DNA of 64,000 bases from contig JAPLIB010000085.1 of assembly GCA_026389335.1 (NCBI GenBank), forward strand, positions 57,977-121,976. Direction: 5' to 3'. The number at the start of each line of letters is the position of its first letter. Within the stretch, counting starts at the first letter, position 1. The position numbers and the translations under genes were made by a program. The stretch comes from Cyanobacteriota bacterium. GTDB taxonomy: Bacteria > Cyanobacteriota > Cyanobacteriia > PCC-6307 > Cyanobiaceae. A model generated the notes under the pieces. It had not been told where the DNA came from and did no database searches. It saw nothing but the letters and a program-made list of their open reading frames with translations. Positions 39,352 through 51,227 of this stretch are shown in pieces.

Positions 39352-42300
39352 TCAGGCCGCCGGCCCGATCGGAGAGCGCAGGCTCACCCTGAAATCAGCG
39401 GCCGCCAGGGTTTTGACGGCAGCTGGAGCATCAGCCACGCAGAACTGGGGTCCGAGGCGCACCCAGCGAGATTCGCTGCCCTGACGCACCAGCGCCACCA
39501 CCGGCACCCGCACCCCAGCCTCATCCAGGGCGGGGCGATGGCGGGTGAGGCATTCGCGCAGGCGATGCTGAATGGCGATGTCGCCGGCCTGGTTGGGATC
39601 GAGTTCCACCTGCAGCAGTTGCAGATCATCGATGCTGCGGCAGTCATCGACGATCAGCTGCACCCGTTCATCGCGGCGATCCACCGTTGCCCACACCAGC
39701 AGCCGGGCATCCACCATCAGGTGGTCGGCCAGGCGGGCATAGGTCTTGGGAAACACCACCGCCTCACAACTGCCGGTGAGATCCTCCAGCTGCAGCACCG
39801 CCATGCGATCCCCCTTGCGGGTGTTCACCTGGCGCAGTTCCGGCACCATCGCCACAATGCTCACCTTGGCCTTGTCGGCCTGTTCTTCCAGCCGGCCCAG
39901 GCCGATCGGTGACAACAGGCTGACCTGAGTGGAGAGCTGGCGCAGTGGATGGTCGGAGATGTAGAAGCCCAGTAACTCCTTCTCCAGCTTCAACTTTTCG
40001 GTGGGGGGATAATCGGCCACTGGGGCCGCCCTCGGTGCCGTGCTCTGATCAGCGGCGCCAGGGGCGGCAGTGGCGCCAGCCAGCAGATCGAAGAGATTGC
40101 CCTGGCCGCTGGCCCGATCGCGGGCGCGGGAGTTGGCCCAGTCGAGAATCAGATCGAGATCGGCCATCAATTGGGCCCGATTGGCGCCGGCCTCGAGGCC
40201 ATCGAGGGCACCACAGTGAATGAGGGATTCCATCGCCCGGCGATTGAGCTGCTGGGTGGGCAGACGATCACAGAGATCCGCCAGGGACGCGAACGAACCA
40301 TCGGCATTTCGTTGCTCGATCAGCAGGCGAATCGCCCCTTCGCCGAGATTGCGCACCGCCGAAAGACCAAACAAGATCCGATCTCCCAGCGGCGTAAAAT
40401 CAATGCCGGAGGCATTGACATCCGGCGGCAACACTTCGATGCCCATTGCCTGGCAATTGGCGATGTAACGCTGCACCTTTTCGGTCTGCCCGGCATTGAC
40501 GGTGAGCAGGGCCGCCATATAGGCCACCGGATAATGGGCCTTGAGATAGGCCGTCTGGTAGGTGACGGCGCCATAGGCGGTGGAATGGCTCTTGTTGAAA
40601 CAGTATTCAGCGAACAACACCATCTGCTCAAACAGACCTTCCGCCACCTTCGGGTCCACGCCGCGATCGCTGGCGCCCTGCACAAACAGGCTCTGGTGCT
40701 TCTCCATCTCCGACTTCTTCTTTTTGCCCATGGCGCGCCGCAGCAAATCGGCCTCACCCAGGGAATAGCCGGCCAGATCCTGAGCAATCTTCATGATCTG
40801 CTCCTGATACACCATGATCCCGTAGGTTTCCTTCAGGATCGGTTCCAGCTTGACATGGGCCACATCAATCGCTTCACGACCGTGCTTGCGATTGATGAAT
40901 TTGGGGATCAGGCCCGCATCGAGAGGTCCCGGCCGGTATAGGGCGAGGATGGAGGAGATATCCTCGAGAGAGGAAGGCTTGAGATCGCGCACGATCTGGC
41001 GCATTCCACTGGATTCAAGTTGAAAAATACCCTCCAGATCACCGCGGGCCAGCAGAGCGAAGGTACCGGCATCGTCCTCGGGCAGGGCATCAGGATCGAG
41101 ACGCGTACCACTGCTCTTATGCACAAGATCGATCGTCTTCTCGATCATCGTGAGGTTCTTGAGGCCAAGGAAGTCCATCTTCAGCAGCCCCATCGCCTCC
41201 ACATCTTCCATGTAGTACTGGGTGATCACCTGGCCATCGTTGTTGCGCTGCAGCGGCACCAATTCATCGAGGGGTTCGGCGGCGATCACCACACCAGCAG
41301 CGTGGACGCCAAAAGTTTTGTTGGTGCCCTCGATGCGCATGGCCAGATCGACCCAGTGGCGCACCTTGGGATCGCCTTCATACTTTTCGCGAAACTCTGG
41401 CGCCGGTGATTCGGCACCGATCATCTCCTTGAGTTTGGCAGGCTTGCCCCGCACCACCGGGATCAATTTGGCCAGCCGATCAGCCTCGCCATAGGGAATA
41501 TCCAACACCCGCGCCACATCCTTGAGCACGGCCTTGGAGGTCATGCGGTTGAAGGTGATGATCTGGGCCACCTTGTCTTCGCCATAGCGGCGGGTGACGT
41601 ACTCGATCACCTCGCCGCGACGCTCGATGCAGAAGTCGGTGTCAATATCCGGCATCGACTTGCGTTCCGGATTGAGGAAGCGCTCAAACAGCAGCCCATG
41701 CCTGACGGGATCGATGTTGGTGATGCCGAGGGCATAGGCCACCAGCGAGCCGGCGGCCGAGCCCCGGCCTGGACCCACGGCAATGCCGCTATCGCGGGCG
41801 AAACGGATGTAGTCCCACACCACCAGAAAGTAGGTGGGGAAGCCCATCTGCTCCATCACCTGCAGCTCGAAGGCAAGGCGATCGCCATAGAGTGAATCGA
41901 AGGGTTGTCCATCATCAAGAGCAAGGCGAACCCGCAGACCCTGTTCACTCACCTCGGTGAGATAGCTCACAGCGGTGTGGCCTTCAGGGATCGGGAAGCG
42001 CGGCATCTGATAGCGGCCGAGGATGTCATAGTCCTCCACCTTTTCAGCCACCTTCACCGTGTTGGCAATCGCTTCAGCAATCACCTCGGGCTCGAGATGA
42101 TCGCTGAACAGGCGGGCCATCTCGGCCTCACTTTTGATGTATTCAGTACCGGTGTAGCGCAGGCGTTTCACATCAGTGATCAGCTTGCCGGTGAGCACGC
42201 AGAGCAGGGCATCGTGGGCCTCCACATCTCCCACACTCAGATAATGGGCATCGTTGGTGGCAATCAGCGGAATCCCGAGCTCCGTACCGATGCGGGCCAT

Positions 42301-42873
42301 CTCCGTGTTGACGATGCGATCTTCAAGGCCGCCGTGATCTTGAATCTCAAGGTAGAAGTTGTCGCCGAACGTCTGCTGATACCAGCCGGCCACCTCGCGC
42401 GCCACCTCGGGCCGCCCGCTCAGGATCGCTTGGGGTATCTCACCACCAAGGCAGGCCGTGGCCACGATCAGCCCCTCGCTGTACTGCTGCAACAGCGGCT
42501 TGTCGATGCAGGCCCGCGAAAAGATGCCACGGCCGCGCATGCCGCGCAGATGGCTGATGCTGGTGAGCTTCACCAAGTTGCGGTAGCCGACCGCATTCTT
42601 GGCCAGTACCACCAGGTGATATCGCCGTTCTTTCTTTGGCTGTGGATCCGTGATCGAGCCGTTGATCACATACATCTCATTGCCGATGATCGGCTTGATG
42701 CCGGCCTTCGTGCACAGCTTCAGCAATTCGATGGCGCCGTACATGACGCCGTGATCGGTGAGGGCCAGGGCCGGCATGCCCAGGGCCACGGCCCGCTCCA
42801 CCATGGCCGGCAGCTGGGAGGCCCCGTCGAGGAGGCTGTAGTCGCTGTGGTTATGGAGGGGAACGAACGCCAA
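39352..42873 (-). CDS. dnaE: DNA polymerase III alpha subunit (TTG start inferred; ORF open to 43008)
   Basis: [18 protein letters not shown] (PHP); [38 protein letters not shown]. Confidence 0.95.
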   Translation of the reverse strand: MAFVPLHNHSDYSLLDGASQLPAMVERAVALGMPALALTDHGVMYGAIELLKLCTKAGIKPIIGNEMYVINGSITDPQPKKERRYHLVVLAKNAVGYRNLVKLTSISHLRGMRGRGIFSRACIDKPLLQQYSEGLIVATACLGGEIPQAILSGRPEVAREVAGWYQQTFGDNFYLEIQDHGGLEDRIVNTEMARIGTELGIPLIATNDAHYLSVGDVEAHDALLCVLTGKLITDVKRLRYTGTEYIKSEAEMARLFSDHLEPEVIAEAIANTVKVAEKVEDYDILGRYQMPRFPIPEGHTAVSYLTEVSEQGLRVRLALDDGQPFDSLYGDRLAFELQVMEQMGFPTYFLVVWDYIRFARDSGIAVGPGRGSAAGSLVAYALGITNIDPVRHGLLFERFLNPERKSMPDIDTDFCIERRGEVIEYVTRRYGEDKVAQIITFNRMTSKAVLKDVARVLDIPYGEADRLAKLIPVVRGKPAKLKEMIGAESPAPEFREKYEGDPKVRHWVDLAMRIEGTNKTFGVHAAGVVIAAEPLDELVPLQRNNDGQVITQYYMEDVEAMGLLKMDFLGLKNLTMIEKTIDLVHKSSGTRLDPDALPEDDAGTFALLARGDLEGIFQLESSGMRQIVRDLKPSSLEDISSILALYRPGPLDAGLIPKFINRKHGREAIDVAHVKLEPILKETYGIMVYQEQIMKIAQDLAGYSLGEADLLRRAMGKKKKSEMEKHQSLFVQGASDRGVDPKVAEGLFEQMVLFAEYCFNKSHSTAYGAVTYQTAYLKAHYPVAYMAALLTVNAGQTEKVQRYIANCQAMGIEVLPPDVNASGIDFTPLGDRILFGLSAVRNLGEGAIRLLIEQRNADGSFASLADLCDRLPTQQLNRRAMESLIHCGALDGLEAGANRAQLMADLDLILDWANSRARDRASGQGNLFDLLAGATAAPGAADQSTAPRAAPVADYPPTEKLKLEKELLGFYISDHPLRQLSTQVSLLSPIGLGRLEEQADKAKVSIVAMVPELRQVNTRKGDRMAVLQLEDLTGSCEAVVFPKTYARLADHLMVDARLLVWATVDRRDERVQLIVDDCRSIDDLQLLQVELDPNQAGDIAIQHRLRECLTRHRPALDEAGVRVPVVALVRQGSESRWVRLGPQFCVADAPAAVKTLAAADFRVSLRSPIGPAA

Positions 42874-43219
42874 GGAGGGGGAGCTTGGGGGTGGGCTCAG
42901 GTTAAGGCCACACGCAACATTCAGTGCCCCAACCGCTGCTTGGTCCCCAGGTGGCACCAGATGTGGCGTTGCCCGTGCAGCTCCGGGCCTGGGAGCGGCT
43001 GGCGCCATGGTGGCAGCAGGGGCTCGGGTGGTCAGGGGTTCGGGCGGTTTGGCCTTGGCCGGGTCTGGGGGTGTGGCAGAGCCAGAACCCCGGCTGAGCT
43101 ACCTCCGGGACACGGCGCCGGTACAGCAGGGGCATGCACAGGGTGTGAGCCCGCGGCCAGGTAGCGACATCGGCTCGCCCCGGCCTGGGATGGGCTGGAC
43201 CCCGGAATGCTGACAGCGC

Positions 43220-44692
43220 TCAGGCCGCCAGTGCGGCCGTGGGCCGCCGGGCCATCACCCCTGCCGCTTGCTCGTAGTGATGGGCCAGCTGCAACAGCCG
43301 GGCTTCCTGCAGCACCCCAGCGATCAACTGCAGGCCGATCGGCAGGCCCTGGTCGTCGAAACCACAGGGCACATTGATCGCCGGCAAGCCTGCCATGTTG
43401 GCCGGGATCGTGAGCAGATCGGCCAGATACATGGCCAGGGGATCTTCGGCATGGGCGCCGAAGCGGAAGGCGGTGGTGGGGGAGGTGGGGCTGAGCAGCA
43501 GATCCACCTGGGCAAAGGCACGATCGAAGTCCTGACGGATCAGGGTGCGCACCTGCTGGGCCTTGCGGTAGTAGGCATCGACATAGCCGGCTGAGAGGGC
43601 ATAGGTGCCGATCAGGATGCGGCGTTGCACCTCATCACCGAAGCCCTCGGCGCGGCTGCGGGCCGTCATCATCGCCAGGTTGTCGGCGCCACCGGCTTCG
43701 GCCAGGGCCCGGTGCCCGTATTTGACGCCGTCGTAGCGGGCCAGGTTGGCGGAGGCCTCCGACGGGGCGATCACGTAATAGGTGGCGATGCCGTCGTTGA
43801 AGCGGGGGCAACTGATGTCCACCAGCTCACAGCCGAGCTGCTCCAGCTGGGCCGCTGCCGCCAGCACGGAGGCCTTCACCTGGGGATCGAGCCCCTCGGC
43901 CTCGAAGCACTCCCGGATCAGGCCCACCCGCAGGCCCTTGACGGGCTGCTCCAGGGCCCGGCAGTAATCCGGCACCGGAGTGGTGAGGCAGGTGGCATCG
44001 CGCCGATCGGCACCGGCAATCACCTGCAGGATTTCGGCACTATCGGCAACGCTGGTGCTGAAGGGGCCCACCTGATCGAGGGAACTGGCGAAGGCCACCA
44101 GCCCCCAGCGACTCACCCGGCCATAGGTGGGCTTGAGACCCACCACGCCGCAGAAGGAGGCCGGCTGGCGGATCGAACCGCCGGTGTCGGAGCCGAGCGA
44201 GGCGAGGCATTCGCCGGCGGCTACCGCCGCGGCACTGCCACCGGAACTGCCCCCCGGCACCCGCTCGGGATTCCAGGGATTTCGGCTGGGGCCGAAGGCT
44301 GAGGTCTCGGTGGAGCTGCCCATGGCGAACTCATCGAGGTTGGTCTTGCCCAGCAGCACCGCTCCGGCATTCCAGAGCCGTTCGGTGACGGTGGACTCGT
44401 AGGGAGGCACGAACGTCTCCAGCATGCGGCTGGAGCAGGTGGTGCGGATCCCCTTGGTGCAGAGGTTGTCCTTGATCGCCAGCGGGATGCCTGCCAGCGG
44501 CGGCAGGGATTCACCGGCAAGACGGGCGGCATCGATGCGATCGGCATCGGCGCGGGCCCGTTCGGCCGTGATCTCCAGGAAGGCGTGAACCGTGGGATCG
44601 ACCGCGGCAATCCTCGCCAGATGCTGATCGGTCAGCTCCCGTGCCGAAACCTCTCCCCGTTGCAGTTTCCCGCGCCATTCGGCGATCCCCAT
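43220..44692 (-). CDS. gatA: Asp-tRNA(Asn)/Glu-tRNA(Gln) amidotransferase subunit A
   Basis: [57 protein letters not shown]. Confidence 0.95.
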   Translation of the reverse strand: MGIAEWRGKLQRGEVSARELTDQHLARIAAVDPTVHAFLEITAERARADADRIDAARLAGESLPPLAGIPLAIKDNLCTKGIRTTCSSRMLETFVPPYESTVTERLWNAGAVLLGKTNLDEFAMGSSTETSAFGPSRNPWNPERVPGGSSGGSAAAVAAGECLASLGSDTGGSIRQPASFCGVVGLKPTYGRVSRWGLVAFASSLDQVGPFSTSVADSAEILQVIAGADRRDATCLTTPVPDYCRALEQPVKGLRVGLIRECFEAEGLDPQVKASVLAAAAQLEQLGCELVDISCPRFNDGIATYYVIAPSEASANLARYDGVKYGHRALAEAGGADNLAMMTARSRAEGFGDEVQRRILIGTYALSAGYVDAYYRKAQQVRTLIRQDFDRAFAQVDLLLSPTSPTTAFRFGAHAEDPLAMYLADLLTIPANMAGLPAINVPCGFDDQGLPIGLQLIAGVLQEARLLQLAHHYEQAAGVMARRPTAALAA

Positions 44693-44737
44693 CCACCCGC
44701 ACACCAGCTGGCCTGGACGCTATCAGCTGACCTGCAT

Positions 44738-45031
44738 TCAGGCCGAAGCCTCGGAGCTGCTGACCAGATCAGCGGCCTCGGTGAGGGGTTCCTGGCGGTT
44801 GGTGCGCAGGCAGGTGGATTCGAGCGTGCCGGGAGCTTCTGAGCGCAGATCGGCCAGGAATGTCGGCAGGGCGGCTTCAAGAGTGCTGCGGCGCATGAAC
44901 GGCCCGAACCAGTAGATGGCATCAGGAGAATGGGTTTCCACCCGTGCCCACCAGGCCATCCCCATCCCATTGGCGAGGTTGCGCATGGGCCAGAGGAGGG
45001 AATTCATGGGCGAAGGTTTCAAGGGCTCCAT
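44738..45031 (-). CDS. DUF1816 domain protein
   Basis: AWWARVETHSPDAIYWFGPFMRRSTLEAALPTFLADLRSE matches the DUF1816 pattern. Confidence 0.65.
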   Translation of the reverse strand: MEPLKPSPMNSLLWPMRNLANGMGMAWWARVETHSPDAIYWFGPFMRRSTLEAALPTFLADLRSEAPGTLESTCLRTNRQEPLTEAADLVSSSEASA

Positions 45032-45424
45032 TCTGACCAGATCGTCGGCCCCGAACCGGTCGGTGTGAAGGCGACGATGCAGCGCTTTGCTTTGGCCTAC
45101 TTCCCCTGTTGGCTTCCGGGTCGGATCGGCGTATAGCGATCTCAGTGGCGCGGTGCCGAGATAGGGATCCAACAGCGGTCCAGACCTGTCCGGGAAACGT
45201 CCTGGGGTGACGGCTGAATCAGCACGGACCAGGTGCGGCTGCGGGCTGCAGCTGGCAAGCCCGCAGCCAGCAACAAGCCGGGGGCGCCCTGCCGAAGCGC
45301 GGCAGGCGCATCCAAAAGTCACCCGAATCCGGCCCCGGCAACGGCAGCCAGGGGGGAGCGCTGCTAATCGGCCCCGCTTAAAGGCAGGGCCATGGGCCAG
45401 GGATCACGGTGCGGTGACCAGCCC

Positions 45425-47647
45425 TCAGAGCTGGATATCCGCCGCGAACGAAGACACTCCATCGACCAGGGACTCGGCAGCGGCGCTGGCCTGGGGGCCG
45501 GAGGCTTCGGCGGCGATGCGGGCATGCCACTGAGGCTCTTCGCCCTGGGGCGGAGCGCCGCTGGGAGCCGCGTGATGGCCAGGAGCCTCAAGCACCGCTT
45601 CGGTCTCCAGAAGCGGCGCTGGCTCCTGATCTGGCCTCGCCGGAACGGAGTCCTGGGACGGGGCACCAGCCTCGTACTGGGAGGCGAGCTCAGGCCGATC
45701 CTGCGGCTCCTCGGTCGCTTGCTCGTCGGCAGCGGCCTCAGCCGCGATCTCAGCTGCGAGATCAGGCACGACGGCTGAAGCCGCGTCACGCTCGGCGCCA
45801 GGGATGACGGCAGCGTCACTTTCTGGCTTGCCCTCAGCCTCGAGCTGGGGCTCCTGCCCGGACGCCAGAACGGGACTCCCGAGCGGACTACCAGCAGGCT
45901 CGATCCCCTGGGCTGAATCCGCAGCCTCAGCCGCAGGGCTGAACAGATCGGCCTCGAAGGCCTCTGCATCCAGAGCGGCATCCAGAGCGAACTCCCGTGC
46001 CTCTTCAGGCCCGTCGAACGCCTCAGTGTCTGCCGCTACCAGCTCCGGCATCGCCGGGGTCGCCATCGCTGGGGCCGGCAGGGAAGGCCGCACCAGCCGC
46101 GGTGCCGGGCTGGTGCCATGCAGCCCCCGCATCCAGCCGCGTCGGGCGATCTCGTAGAGCAACAGGGCTGTGGCCACCGACGCGTTGAGACTCGGGGTGG
46201 CGCCCCGCAGGGGAATGCGCACCAGCTGGTCGCAGTTGCGGCGGGTCAGCATCGATAGGCCATCGCCCTCCGAACCGGTGACGATCACCAGGGGACCATC
46301 CAGATCGGCCTCCTCGAGGCTGATGTTGCCCTCCTCCGCCAGGCCGATCACCCGATAGCCCTCGTCTTTCAACGTTTCCAGGGAGCGGTTGAGGTTCACC
46401 ACCCGGGCCACGGGCAGATGTTCCAGTGCCCCGGCTGCCACCTTGGCCACCGAGCCGGTGAGGCCGGCATTGCGTCGCTGGGGCAGCACCATGCCGTGGG
46501 CGCCGAGGGCTTCGGCACTGCGCACGATGGCGCCGAGATTCTGGGGATCGGTGAGGCCATCAACGGCCAGCAGCAGCGGCGATTCCCCGATCTCCCGGCA
46601 GCCGTCAATCAGGGTGGCGAGGTCGAGGGTTTCGGCGGCTGCCGGTTGCAGCACGATTCCCTGGTGCACGGCACCACCGCTGATCTGGCCGAGGCGGGCC
46701 CAGGTGACCTCCTCTACCAGCACCCCGGAGGCCTTGGCATCACGCAGCAGCTGCAGGAAGCGGGGGCTGAAACGCATCTCCGGCGTGCACCAGATGCGAT
46801 GGATCGGTCGACCGCTCTCCAGGGTGGCCTGGGTGGAGTGACGGCCCCAGATCAGATCGCTGGGCGCGGCCGATGAAAAGGTGTCGGTCTCCAGGGGCGC
46901 CCCGGCCGCATCGCGGGGCTGATCGCGGACGGGGCGCCGGGGCGGCGCGCCGAAGTCAGGTCTGGCTTCACCGCGACCAGCGGAGCGAAACAGAACCGGT
47001 CGGCCCGCAGGCAGGCGACCCGCCGCTGGCCGGGGGCGACGATCGCGATCCGGAGGGCCGCCCTCCGCAGGGCGGCGGTCCGCAGGGCGGCGGTCCATGG
47101 GGCGACGATCGGTTGGCCGTCGGTCGCTGAAGCGGCGCTCACTGGGGCGTGCGTCCGCGGGGCGGTCCTCCGAGGAGCGACGATCGATGGGACGGCGATC
47201 CGTCGGGCTGCGATCGGTCGGGCGGCGATCGGTGGCGGGGCGTTCGCCGAAGCGGCCTTCTTCGGAACGGCGAGGCAGCGGCGGGCGACCGGGGGAACGC
47301 TCAAAGCGCGCCGGGCCACCGGCTGACTCGCCACCACGACGCTCCCGGGGTTTCCATTCGCCGGTCGGGCGCTCCCGATCGGGGCTGGGGCGATCACTGC
47401 CGGCGCGATCCGGGCTGGAGCGATCGGCACTGAAACGGCTGCCGCCTTCACGGCCGTAGCGGGGACGCTCGCCGGGGCCCTCACTGCGACTGCCCTCCGG
47501 CCGGCTCCAGCGCGGACTACTGGTGCCGCCGGGCCGGAAGGAGGACCCAGCCGGTCGCCCGCCGGCACGGCTGCCGGAGGCTCCGGCCGGACGGCGGGGG
47601 GCCCGATCCGGACGGGAGTCAGGGCGGCGATCAGGACGGGGACTCAT
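45425..47647 (-). CDS. rlmB: SpoU/TrmH family 23S rRNA 2'-O-methyltransferase (RlmB-like) with long disordered N- and C-terminal extensions
   Basis: Core: LLLAVDGLTDPQNLGAIVRSAEALGAHGMVLPQRRNAGLTGSVAKVAAGALEHLPVARV, VIVTGSEGDGLSMLTRRNCDQLVRIPLRGATPSLNASVATALLLYE. Confidence 0.88.
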   Translation of the reverse strand: MSPRPDRRPDSRPDRAPRRPAGASGSRAGGRPAGSSFRPGGTSSPRWSRPEGSRSEGPGERPRYGREGGSRFSADRSSPDRAGSDRPSPDRERPTGEWKPRERRGGESAGGPARFERSPGRPPLPRRSEEGRFGERPATDRRPTDRSPTDRRPIDRRSSEDRPADARPSERRFSDRRPTDRRPMDRRPADRRPAEGGPPDRDRRPRPAAGRLPAGRPVLFRSAGRGEARPDFGAPPRRPVRDQPRDAAGAPLETDTFSSAAPSDLIWGRHSTQATLESGRPIHRIWCTPEMRFSPRFLQLLRDAKASGVLVEEVTWARLGQISGGAVHQGIVLQPAAAETLDLATLIDGCREIGESPLLLAVDGLTDPQNLGAIVRSAEALGAHGMVLPQRRNAGLTGSVAKVAAGALEHLPVARVVNLNRSLETLKDEGYRVIGLAEEGNISLEEADLDGPLVIVTGSEGDGLSMLTRRNCDQLVRIPLRGATPSLNASVATALLLYEIARRGWMRGLHGTSPAPRLVRPSLPAPAMATPAMPELVAADTEAFDGPEEAREFALDAALDAEAFEADLFSPAAEAADSAQGIEPAGSPLGSPVLASGQEPQLEAEGKPESDAAVIPGAERDAASAVVPDLAAEIAAEAAADEQATEEPQDRPELASQYEAGAPSQDSVPARPDQEPAPLLETEAVLEAPGHHAAPSGAPPQGEEPQWHARIAAEASGPQASAAAESLVDGVSSFAADIQL

Positions 47648-48041
47648 GGGCGGACGGACACAGGGTGGGTGGGGGTTCCTCCAGCTGATCCAGCAGCTCG
47701 GCCAGCCGTCCCGGATTGCGAAGAAAGAGCCATCCCAGCATCGTCTCAAATCCCGTGGCCTGCCCATAGGTGCCGGGATTCCCCCGGCGCGGTCCGCGAC
47801 CGGCCCGATTACGGCCCCGCCGCACCTGCTCCAGCTCCTCGGCTCGCAACAGGCCACCAAGGCGCTGCAGAGCTCGCGCCTGGGCCTCGGCCTTCACCTC
47901 CGCCACCACGGCCCGATGCAGATCAGCACTGCGTCCTGGGCTGGAACAATGGCGCAGACGCTGGTGTAGATCCCACACCGCATCGCCCAGCCAGGCCAGC
48001 TGCAGAGCCCCGAGTTCGAGGCTGGGAATGGGGGGCTCCAT
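47631..48041 (-). CDS. mrnC: Mini-ribonuclease III
   Basis: LQLAWLGDAVWDLHQRL; RGRNRAGRGPRRGNPGTYGQATGFETMLGWLFL. Confidence 0.88.
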   Translation of the reverse strand: MEPPIPSLELGALQLAWLGDAVWDLHQRLRHCSSPGRSADLHRAVVAEVKAEAQARALQRLGGLLRAEELEQVRRGRNRAGRGPRRGNPGTYGQATGFETMLGWLFLRNPGRLAELLDQLEEPPPTLCPSAHESPS

Positions 48042-48069
48042 GGCCGCCAGCCAGCGACTGGCGGGGGGC

Positions 48070-48420
48070 TCAGGCCGCGGTGAGCCGGCCAAGCGCTGTG
48101 TCGAGATCAGGTTGAAGATGCAGGAATTCTTCCAGGCGCACCAGCTTCACGGTCTGCACGACCCTGGCATTGCCGACCACCAGGAACTGGGTGCCGGCCT
48201 CGTTGCACTGCTTGGCCAGTTGCACCAAGGCACCGAGCCCGGAGGAATCGATGAAGTCGATGCGGCTGAGGTCAATCACCAGGGCGAGCTTGCCTGGGCC
48301 TTGCTCGCTGGCGATGAACGCATTGAAGTGCTTGTCGGAATAGGCATCCAGCTGTCCCGTGAAGCTGAACAGCAGGCAGGACGCCTGCCGCTCACAGCCC
48401 CCTCGAAGCGAGACGGTCAA
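48070..48420 (-). CDS. STAS-domain anti-anti-sigma factor
   Basis: LALVIDLSRIDFIDSSGLGALVQLAKQCNEAG. Confidence 0.9.
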   Translation of the reverse strand: MTVSLRGGCERQASCLLFSFTGQLDAYSDKHFNAFIASEQGPGKLALVIDLSRIDFIDSSGLGALVQLAKQCNEAGTQFLVVGNARVVQTVKLVRLEEFLHLQPDLDTALGRLTAA

Positions 48421-48546
48421 TCGCTGCAGGTCAGAGATGGCTCAGTCCCCTTCGAACGCTGTGGGCTGAAGTGTAGGGACGTCCTGGCTGAATGACTCAA
48501 CCGCAACAGAACGTCCCCGAACTGCAGACAATCGACCTGCGGTCTT

Positions 48547-49764
48547 TCAGCGACGTTGGGCCATCAGGGCGGTGAAACGCTGAAAGTGATGGTCGCTGTC
48601 GTGGGGGCCGGGGCTGGCCTCCGGGTGGTACTGCACCCCGAAGACGGGCTGATCGGCCAGGGCCAGCGCCGCCACGGTGCGGTCATTGAGGTTGTGGTGG
48701 GTGATCGTCACCCGGTCGGCCGGCAGGGAGTCGGCATCGAGAGCAAAGCCATGGTTCTGGCTGGTGATCTCCACGTTCCCCGGGGAGCCGCAGGGATGGT
48801 TGAGGCCGCGATGGCCATAGCCGAGCTTGTAGGTGCGCCCCCCCAGGGCCAGGCCGAGAATCTGATGCCCCAGACAGATGCCGAACAGGGGCAGCTGACG
48901 CTGGAGCAGCAGCTCCCGGGCCAGGGCGATGCCACTGGTCACCGCCGCCGGATCGCCAGGGCCATTGGACAGAAACACCCCTTCGGGCTGCTGGGCCAGC
49001 ACCGCGTCGACGGTGGCATCCGCTGCCAGCACCGTGACCTCACAGCCATGGGCGACCAGCCGCTCGAGGATGGCCCGCTTGATGCCGAAGTCGATGGCCA
49101 CCACCCGGTAGGGCGTGGCCGGCTGGGGCTGGAGGCGGGTGTCGAAACCGGCGGCGCAGAGGCTCGACCAGTGATATAGCTCCTTGGTGCTGACGCCGGC
49201 CGCCAGATTCAGACCTGCCATGGACGGAGCCAGGCGCACCTGCCGCAGCAGCTCGGTGGGGGCGAGACCCTCACTGCTGATGATGCCGTTGATCGCACCG
49301 CCTTCGCGCAGATGGCGCACCAGGGCGCGGGTGTCCACGCCGCGGATTCCCACCACGCCGTGGCGCCGCAACCAGGGCTCGAGGGCTTCCTCGGCACGCC
49401 AGTTGCTGGCCAGCGGCGACAGCTCCCGGGCGATCACGCCGCGCACCTGGGGCCGGCTGGCCTCGAGGTCCTGCGCGTTGACACCCGTGTTGCCCAATTC
49501 GGGGTAGGTAAAGGCGACGAGCTGCCCCGCATAGCTGGGGTCGGTCATCACCTCCTGATAGCCGGTCATGCCGGTGTTGAACACCACTTCGCCGACGACC
49601 GTGCCCCTGGCGCCGAAGGCCAGACCGCGCAGCAGGGTGCCATCGGCCAACAACAGCACCGCCGGCACCGCCGTCTCGGCCGCGGAGTTGGCCGCACTCT
49701 GCGGCTGGGGCCCAACGGCAACGGAAGATAGGGACACGGCCGGGCGCTCAACTGGCTCGATCAT
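48547..49764 (-). CDS. carA: Carbamoyl-phosphate synthase small subunit
   Basis: [50 protein letters not shown]. Confidence 0.96.
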   Translation of the reverse strand: MIEPVERPAVSLSSVAVGPQPQSAANSAAETAVPAVLLLADGTLLRGLAFGARGTVVGEVVFNTGMTGYQEVMTDPSYAGQLVAFTYPELGNTGVNAQDLEASRPQVRGVIARELSPLASNWRAEEALEPWLRRHGVVGIRGVDTRALVRHLREGGAINGIISSEGLAPTELLRQVRLAPSMAGLNLAAGVSTKELYHWSSLCAAGFDTRLQPQPATPYRVVAIDFGIKRAILERLVAHGCEVTVLAADATVDAVLAQQPEGVFLSNGPGDPAAVTSGIALARELLLQRQLPLFGICLGHQILGLALGGRTYKLGYGHRGLNHPCGSPGNVEITSQNHGFALDADSLPADRVTITHHNLNDRTVAALALADQPVFGVQYHPEASPGPHDSDHHFQRFTALMAQRR

Positions 49765-50804
49765 CCCGCAGCAGGGTGGGCCAGGGCCGCACGCAGGGCT
49801 TCCAGCCGCTGCCAGGGTCGACCGCTCTGCAGACAGTCCCTCGCCTGCGGCAGCGCCTCAGCCACCGAAGCCGCCAGGCCGCAGGTCCAGAGCACCAGGG
49901 CGGTGTTGAGGGCCACCACATCGCTACGGGCCTGGTCCCCTTCGCCCTGGAGCACCGCTTCGAGCAGGCGCCGGTTCTGCTCCAGGTCGCCGCCGCCGAT
50001 GGCCGCCATGGGGGCCTGATCCAGGCCGAGGGCGACCGGATCAAGCCACTCCTGTCGCACGACGCCGTTCTCCAGCAGGCGCAGTTCACTGGGCCCAGAC
50101 AGGGTGGCCTCATCGAGGCCGCCATGGCCATGGACAACGATGGCGCGACTCTGCCCCAGGCGCCGCAGCGCCTCGGCCATCGGATCGAGCAGATCGGCCC
50201 GGGCCACCCCCAGCACCTGACAATCGGGCTGCAGCGGGTTGACCAGGGGCCCCAGCAGGTTGAACACGGTGCGCACCCCCAGGGCCCGACGCAGCGGCAC
50301 CAGGCCGACCAGGGCCGGATGCCAGCCCGGGGCAAACAGAAAGGTGACCCCCGCCGCGGGCAGGGCGGCGATCACCCGTTCGGCAGGGGCCTGGAGCTCG
50401 ACTCCAAGGGCTTCGAGCACATCGGCGGAGCCCACCCGGCCGCTGGCACTGCGATTGCCATGCTTGGCGACATGGGCACCGCAGGCAGCGGCGGTGAAGG
50501 CCACGGCGGTGGAGATATTGAAACTGTCAACGCCGGCGCCACCGGTGCCGCAGGTGTCGACCAGATGCAGTTGGGGGCGGGGGGCCGGCAGGGGGCAGTG
50601 GTCGCGCAGCACCTGGGCCATGGCGGCCAGCTCCTCGCCCCGCATGCCTTTGCAGCGCAGGGCCGCCAGCAAGGCACCGGTGAGCGCCGGATCGATCTGC
50701 TCACCGATCCAGCCCCGCATCAGCTGATCGGCCTGCTGGCGGTCGAGATCACGGCCCTCGATCAGCTGCTCCAGCAGCTGGGGGAAGGACAAGGCGGCAC
50801 CCAT
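49761..50804 (-). CDS. trpD: Anthranilate phosphoribosyltransferase
   Basis: [53 protein letters not shown]. Confidence 0.95.
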   Translation of the reverse strand: MGAALSFPQLLEQLIEGRDLDRQQADQLMRGWIGEQIDPALTGALLAALRCKGMRGEELAAMAQVLRDHCPLPAPRPQLHLVDTCGTGGAGVDSFNISTAVAFTAAACGAHVAKHGNRSASGRVGSADVLEALGVELQAPAERVIAALPAAGVTFLFAPGWHPALVGLVPLRRALGVRTVFNLLGPLVNPLQPDCQVLGVARADLLDPMAEALRRLGQSRAIVVHGHGGLDEATLSGPSELRLLENGVVRQEWLDPVALGLDQAPMAAIGGGDLEQNRRLLEAVLQGEGDQARSDVVALNTALVLWTCGLAASVAEALPQARDCLQSGRPWQRLEALRAALAHPAAG

Positions 50805-50984
50805 GGCAGCTGAGCTGGCTGGCCCCGACGCTATGTCGTCAACCGCTGAATCGCCGCAACTGCGCCTGGCAACGCTGGGTCCGGGGTGAATGCCAAGCCA
50901 AGGATCGTGTCCTGGAAGCGCGTTGAGGCCGGCCGATGGGGTGCCGGTCCGGGCGGGGCAACGGCTGACGGATCGGGTCCAACC

Positions 50985-51017
50985 AAAAAAAAAGCCCGGG
51001 TGCTAAGCACGCCGGGC
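50985..51017 (-). terminator. Rho-independent terminator (minus strand)
   Basis: Minus strand: GCCCGGCGTGCTTAGCACCCGGGC followed by 9 Ts. Confidence 0.85.
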
Positions 51018-51160
51018 CGGGTGATGGGGACAGCTCTACTATCACCCGAGGAGGGCCGATCTGGCGACTGCGACCCACGCGATCGAACCCAGGCCACGCC
51101 CCAGTTGCAGGTTCCAGAGGCTGCTGGCTGACCCGGAAGCCTCTGGGGCGTGGCCATCCG
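50985..51160 (-). ncRNA. Candidate structured RNA or long structured 3' UTR
   Basis: 13-bp perfect stem 51092-51104/51143-51155, nested 9-bp stem 51114-51122/51138-51146, 8-bp stem 51018-51025/51041-51048, then terminator. Confidence 0.45.
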
Positions 51161-51227
51161 GTTCCAGGAAAGGTCCGGCCCCAGCTGCGTGCAGCCAGCT
51201 GGGTCTGAGCAGCCGCCCGGCAGGGAT

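Noticed and set aside
41905-43164. 419-aa plus-strand ORF
   Set aside because: Antisense to the dnaE PHP region; no domain match
51018-51048. Yfr1-type small RNA
   Set aside because: The hairpin-linker-terminator layout is similar, but the conserved Yfr1 ACUCCUCACAC motif is absent
51080-51100. gggttcgatc on the minus strand as a tRNA/tmRNA T-arm
   Set aside because: No matching acceptor or anticodon arms and no CCA-type 3' end; treated as part of the structured RNA candidate instead
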